Assembly (NCBI RefSeq): GCF_036924525.1
Contig: NZ_JAZHRU010000001.1
Span: forward strand, 6,477,001 to 6,541,000
DNA from: Bradyrhizobium sp. AZCC 1719
Lineage (GTDB): Bacteria; Pseudomonadota; Alphaproteobacteria; Rhizobiales; Xanthobacteraceae
DNA: 64,000 nt
Reading direction: 5' to 3'
Position numbers and translations under genes: made by a program. The notes beneath the pieces are model-generated. The model did not search any database. It worked only from the letters and a program-made list of their open reading frames with translations, and was not told the origin of the DNA. Shown one piece after another: positions 60,697 to 64,000 of this stretch. The first letter of the stretch is position 1, and every line of letters begins with the position of its first letter.

Positions 60697-61401
60697 CTAA
60701 ACGATTGGTTTTGCTGTGCCATGACGTCGCAGCGGCTGCTGCGGTGCAGCAGGTCTCGTCGACCCGGGCTCGTGGGTCGACGCGGGTTCCTCGACATGGT
60801 TTTTCGCCTTTGCAGCGCCTTCCATTTCCGCTGCCGCTCCCTCAGACCGTCTCAGAGACCCCTCCGGGAGGTCCTTCTGCGGTTTGGCTGGCAGGTCGCT
60901 TTCGAACGGGTCCACCGCAGAACCTGCCACCTCGGTTCCGGAATTTGCGTCGGAACTGGTTGTTTCGGCCCTGGGTTCGCCCATGATTTGCGCGACCAGC
61001 CGCGCCACGTCGACGCCTGCGCCGAGCTCGCCGCCGCCGGGCACTCCGCCCGGCGTGTTCCAGTCATAGGCATATTCGAGCGCCGGGCTGACATAGTTGC
61101 GAATCGCGGGATCCAGCGCCCAGGATTTTCGCAAAGCCGCATTCCGCAGATGTTCGGGAACGCCTTTGCGAAGGAAGGCGGTAATATCGCTGGTCTCCGT
61201 CAGTTCCTCGAGGTTTGGCAGCGTCGAAAGATCGAACTCCGGCACAACCTCTTCGGGCTGCGCTGAAGGTGGAGCTGACGAATCGCCGCTTTCGGCAGCC
61301 GGCGTATCCCGCTTCGGCTCGGTCTGCTTGGCTTCCTGCTTGCGCTGCGACCATCGCGCCAGAAAGCCCTTGTCCCGATCGGCTTCGTCCGGCCCACTCA
61401 T
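60697..61401 (-). CDS. DUF3306 domain-containing protein
   Basis: This 234-residue protein starts at MSGPDEADRDKGFLARWSQR, with FLARWSQRKQEA the usual DUF3306 opening. A core FDLSTLPNLEELTETSDITA and LRKSWALDPAIRNYV follows, then a long polar tail. It overlaps the DUF3305 stop by 4 nt. The DUF3305-DUF3306 pair is typical of FDH3 loci; role unknown. Confidence 0.87.
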   Translation of the reverse strand: MSGPDEADRDKGFLARWSQRKQEAKQTEPKRDTPAAESGDSSAPPSAQPEEVVPEFDLSTLPNLEELTETSDITAFLRKGVPEHLRNAALRKSWALDPAIRNYVSPALEYAYDWNTPGGVPGGGELGAGVDVARLVAQIMGEPRAETTSSDANSGTEVAGSAVDPFESDLPAKPQKDLPEGSLRRSEGAAAEMEGAAKAKNHVEEPASTHEPGSTRPAAPQQPLRRHGTAKPIV

Positions 61402-61916
61402 TTGCGACCCATCTTCTCGTCCGGCCCGCCGCCCGGCACGCGCGGCCGATCGCCGCTGGCGCGATCCCGCTTGCGCTTGTGAAACACGCGCTCGACATGG
61501 AATCGATCGACGAAGGCGGCAATCCATGACGCGATCTCAGGCGGCATCGGCACGGTGCCGATCACGTCGCAGCCGCTTTCGAACATCGCCTCCCCTTCGG
61601 TCGGGTCGGCGGTCACTTTCGTCAGCTCAAGCTCAGGGCCACCGTCCTGGCGCCGCAACGCGACCCAGATTCGCGGCTCGCCGTCGGCAAGGTTGTCGCG
61701 ATAATTCGCCGTCTCCGAGCTGAACAGATCGATGCTGGCCGAGCCCGCGTAATAAATCGTCGCATCGGCTTCGGTGGACAGCGCAGTCCAGGGTGCGGTC
61801 GCGGGTACCTCATCCAGGATCATTGCCGGCGACCACAACTGGTCGATCCAGGGATTGTCGATCGAACGGCGCCGCACCACCACGCCGACCTCGCGGGATG
61901 CTTCCGTCATCGCCAT
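61398..61916 (-). CDS. DUF3305 domain-containing protein
   Basis: This 172-residue protein contains VGVVVRRRSIDNPWIDQLWS, YYAGSASIDLFSSETANYRD and PRIWVALRRQ, the DUF3305 pattern. GGAGG lies seven bases before the ATG at 61916; the frame extends to 61949. It follows the DUF6352 gene by 22 nt and overlaps DUF3306 by 4 nt. A role in FDH maturation is inferred from linkage. Confidence 0.87.
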   Translation of the reverse strand: MAMTEASREVGVVVRRRSIDNPWIDQLWSPAMILDEVPATAPWTALSTEADATIYYAGSASIDLFSSETANYRDNLADGEPRIWVALRRQDGGPELELTKVTADPTEGEAMFESGCDVIGTVPMPPEIASWIAAFVDRFHVERVFHKRKRDRASGDRPRVPGGGPDEKMGRK

Positions 61917-61938
61917 GTCCCATCCTCCATTCGGTGGA

Positions 61939-62961
61939 TCATGTGGCATTCGCGGCCGCGGCCAGCGGCAACCCCGCGACCAGATTTTGCGGCTTTAGTC
62001 TCACAACCTTGTCCGCGCCCATGGCGAGGATGAGGTAGACCGGCTTGTCGCCAACCCTCTCGTCCACCAGCCGCGTATCTTCGAATCTCAGGCGCATCAG
62101 CGCTACGATGCGTTCGGCAATACCGCCCTCCAGCCGCTCGCCGCGCCACAGCGCATTGCCGATCCGCGTCGCCTCGCTGTCGAGGCCGATGAACCAGCGC
62201 CAGTCGCGATCCTCGATCGCGGCGATGGTTTCGACGCTGACGGCGATGCCGAGCAGATGAGCGATCCACCGCTCGATGACACGGCAAAGCCCGGCCCGCG
62301 CTTTCTTGTTGCCGCCGATGTTCATCACCATCGCATGCGCATCCGACCGCGACCAGTAGGTCCAGGCGTTTTCGTCGTCCATGACGTCCATCTCGCCGAA
62401 CGACTTCGGCTGCTGCAGCATGGCCGTGAGCGGCGATGAATGCAGGTCGTGCTGGGCATGCTGCTCCGCTTCGATGACTTCCGCATCGGCCAGCAGCAAC
62501 GTGCCTTCGTGAACGGCGGCCAGTTGGCCGCGATAGAACAGCTCCGCGGCACGCAACATATAAGGGTCGTTGCAGCCTTCGAGCGCGTTGCGCAGGATCA
62601 GGTGGCACAATTGCGACAGAAAGATCGGCGGCAGATCGCCGGCCCCCTTGCGGGCGAGCGCGACATAGACCGCCTCCAGCGACGGCGCCGCCATCAGCCG
62701 GTCGCGGAAATTCATCATGAAGGACCAGTTTTCGCGCGCATCGGCATCGGCGAGCGCGGCGATATCTGCGTTCGAGACCGGGCGCAGCGGATCGGCCATC
62801 AGACTCGCATGCAGATGGCGCTCGGCCTCGCAGGCATCGGCCGGCGGCATCAATTCGGGCCGCGCCAGATAGGCCATGATGAGTTCGGGCGTCGCGACCA
62901 GTCCGCCGTGATCGGCGCGGCGCGTGAGATGATGGCCTGAGGCGACCCAAAATTCTCTCAT
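61939..62961 (-). CDS. DUF6352 family protein
   Basis: This 340-residue protein begins MREFWVASGHHLTRRADHGG, a characteristic opening. It continues with NWSFMMNFRDRLMAAPSLEA, RAAELFYRGQLAAVHEGTLL and DENAWTYWSRSDAHAMVMNI. I recognise it as the FDH-linked family now called DUF6352. It overlaps the upstream DUF6505 gene by 4 nt. Biochemical role unknown. Confidence 0.85.
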   Translation of the reverse strand: MREFWVASGHHLTRRADHGGLVATPELIMAYLARPELMPPADACEAERHLHASLMADPLRPVSNADIAALADADARENWSFMMNFRDRLMAAPSLEAVYVALARKGAGDLPPIFLSQLCHLILRNALEGCNDPYMLRAAELFYRGQLAAVHEGTLLLADAEVIEAEQHAQHDLHSSPLTAMLQQPKSFGEMDVMDDENAWTYWSRSDAHAMVMNIGGNKKARAGLCRVIERWIAHLLGIAVSVETIAAIEDRDWRWFIGLDSEATRIGNALWRGERLEGGIAERIVALMRLRFEDTRLVDERVGDKPVYLILAMGADKVVRLKPQNLVAGLPLAAAANAT

Positions 62962-63533
62962 GTACGATCCGTCGTCCTGGCGTCGGTCCTGATCAGCCCG
63001 AGAAGATCGACCTCTTCGGCAGGTTCAACATCGCCTTCGACTTCATGGAAGGTAAAGGCGCTGGCATGGGCGTGCAACCGGTCGGCATCCGCGGCAGCCG
63101 GGCGGGCTTTAAGGGTACGAAAGCGTTCGCGGATTTCGCCGTTTTCGATGCTGCGCTGAACGGCAAGCAGCGTCTGCGGCGGATGTTCGCACAAGGAAGC
63201 TGCGAACGCGATCTCTTCCTCGGCGGCAAGACGCGCGGCATCCGCATCGGGCGCCCCGAATTTCTCCAGCAACTGGCTTGCAAGCCGCCCGATCATCGCC
63301 TCCCGTTCCGCTTCGCTCGCTTCGGTGACGACGGCAAGGGTCGACCATCCGAGACTGTCGATCCCGAGAAAGCCGGAACGCAGCGCCACACGCTGCTTTT
63401 GGCCGAGCGTGGCTGGATCCCGGTTCCAAAAAACGAACGCGCCGGAAACCGCCCATTCCCCGGGTTCCGCCGCCCGTTCGAAGACGAAGGTATCTGACGG
63501 GTCCAGCCTGATGGTTCGCGGAAATTTCAGCAT
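62958..63533 (-). CDS. DUF6505 family protein
   Basis: This 191-residue protein starts MLKFPRTIRLDPSDTFVFER and contains GEWAVSGAFVFWNRDPATLG and SGFLGIDSLGWSTLAVVTEA. The frame is open to 63605 but the ATG at 63533 follows the lipoate-ligase stop by 7 nt. The family occurs with DUF6352 in FDH loci. Function unknown. Confidence 0.82.
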   Translation of the reverse strand: MLKFPRTIRLDPSDTFVFERAAEPGEWAVSGAFVFWNRDPATLGQKQRVALRSGFLGIDSLGWSTLAVVTEASEAEREAMIGRLASQLLEKFGAPDADAARLAAEEEIAFAASLCEHPPQTLLAVQRSIENGEIRERFRTLKARPAAADADRLHAHASAFTFHEVEGDVEPAEEVDLLGLIRTDARTTDRT

Positions 63534-63540
63534 GTCCGCC

Positions 63541-64000
63541 TCATCCGAATTTCGGACCGCGCGCCTGCGGATCATACCAACTGGCTCTTGCCAGCGCATC
63601 CACAAGACTGCTCCGCTCCGGCGCTCCGCCGCCGGCCGGCATGCTGACCAGAAGATCGCCGTTAACGTCGATGCCCCGGCGCTCGCCGGCCTTCCTCTTG
63701 GGAAGCCGCTCCAGATAATCCCGCGCGATCGCCTCGAAGCCGCGCTCTTTCCAGCTATCGAACGCGGTCATCAGGTGCCTGGTGAAGCTTTCGATGATCG
63801 CATCGGTATCGACCATCTCGAAACCTTCGCTCAGCAGGGACACGCCCGAGGCCGCCTGCACTTCCGGAACATGCGCCATGGCGGCCGCGCGCAGGATCAC
63901 GCCGAAAACGAGCCACGACGGTGTGTCGTCTTCGGTGCATTCAACGGGCCAGCCGAGCCGCCCGCCGCCAAGTAATCCCGCGTCAAACCGGATCGCGTCG
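63541..64000 (-). CDS. biotin/lipoate ligase-like protein, C-terminal part (5' cut by window edge)
   Basis: The frame is open to the window end; about 152 C-terminal residues are visible. FDAGLLGGGRLGWPVE, TPSWLVFGVILRAA and ESFTRHLMTAFDSWKERGFE match the biotin/lipoate A/B ligase branch carrying a DUF4444-type tail (KRKAGERRGIDVNGDLLVSM). It probably starts upstream of the window. Linkage with DUF6505 and DUF6352 is typical of FDH3 loci; the acceptor protein is unknown. Confidence 0.75.
   Translation of the reverse strand, partial: DAIRFDAGLLGGGRLGWPVECTEDDTPSWLVFGVILRAAAMAHVPEVQAASGVSLLSEGFEMVDTDAIIESFTRHLMTAFDSWKERGFEAIARDYLERLPKRKAGERRGIDVNGDLLVSMPAGGGAPERSSLVDALARASWYDPQARGPKFG

Overview
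The window reads as chromosomal DNA of a Bradyrhizobium-like alphaproteobacterium (Nitrobacteraceae). This rests on high GC, long runs of 4-nt ATGA/GTGA gene overlaps, the gene sets (PQQ-alcohol accessory genes, a full C-P lyase cluster, ChvE-type sugar import, an FDH3-type formate dehydrogenase) and the palindromic intergenic repeats. The genus is inferred. I saw no rRNA, tRNA, CRISPR array, prophage or intact insertion sequence.

Region 1 (1-11.3 kb) is an accessory block for PQQ-dependent alcohol oxidation. It holds the end of an ABC-2 permease, secreted hypotheticals, a rhodanese-like C-x3-C-W protein, a quinoprotein-associated solute-binding protein, a zinc metallohydrolase, a SoxYZ-like carrier, a second ABC importer and a pentapeptide-repeat protein. 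A separate 26-codon pqqA (10217-10297, minus) encodes the PQQ precursor peptide. The quinoprotein dehydrogenase and pqqBCDE are not in the window.

Region 2 (11.3-26.6 kb) is a complete phosphonate system: phnGHIJKLMN plus an FMN-binding PPOX protein (minus), phnF (plus), phnC-phnD-phnD-phnE-phnE (minus), and a plus-strand operon of a hexapeptide acyltransferase, a divergent second phnM and a 2H-phosphoesterase-like DUF1045 protein. I read Pho boxes upstream of all three transcripts and a perfect 13-bp inverted repeat (likely PhnF operator) before phnG. phnP is absent, so the 2H protein may replace it.

Region 3 (26.6-46.2 kb) is sugar and sugar-acid catabolism: tctABC with a divergent LysR regulator, kdgD, the ChvE-MmsAB importer, an oxidative aldose route (epimerase, 1-dehydrogenase, lactonase), a FadR-type regulator, a YtfQRT-YjfF importer and garD. 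GarD makes the substrate of KdgD. The block from ytfR to the lactonase is joined by 4-nt overlaps.

Region 4 (46.2-52.9 kb) is a patchwork of small, mostly uncharacterised genes: host-attachment family, CBS pair, DUF6496, DUF72, cupin and several proteins under 80 aa. It includes a 28-codon remnant that appears to join the first and last codons of a zinc alcohol dehydrogenase.

Region 5 (52.9-64 kb, all minus) is a membrane-bound formate dehydrogenase locus. It has catalytic, Fe-S and cytochrome b subunits, a TAT-target small protein, and a TorD-like chaperone with an N-terminal helix-turn-helix preceded by two palindromes. DUF3305, DUF3306, DUF6352, DUF6505 and lipoate-ligase-like accessory genes lie upstream; DUF971, a tiny membrane protein and a WD40-cytochrome c fusion lie downstream.
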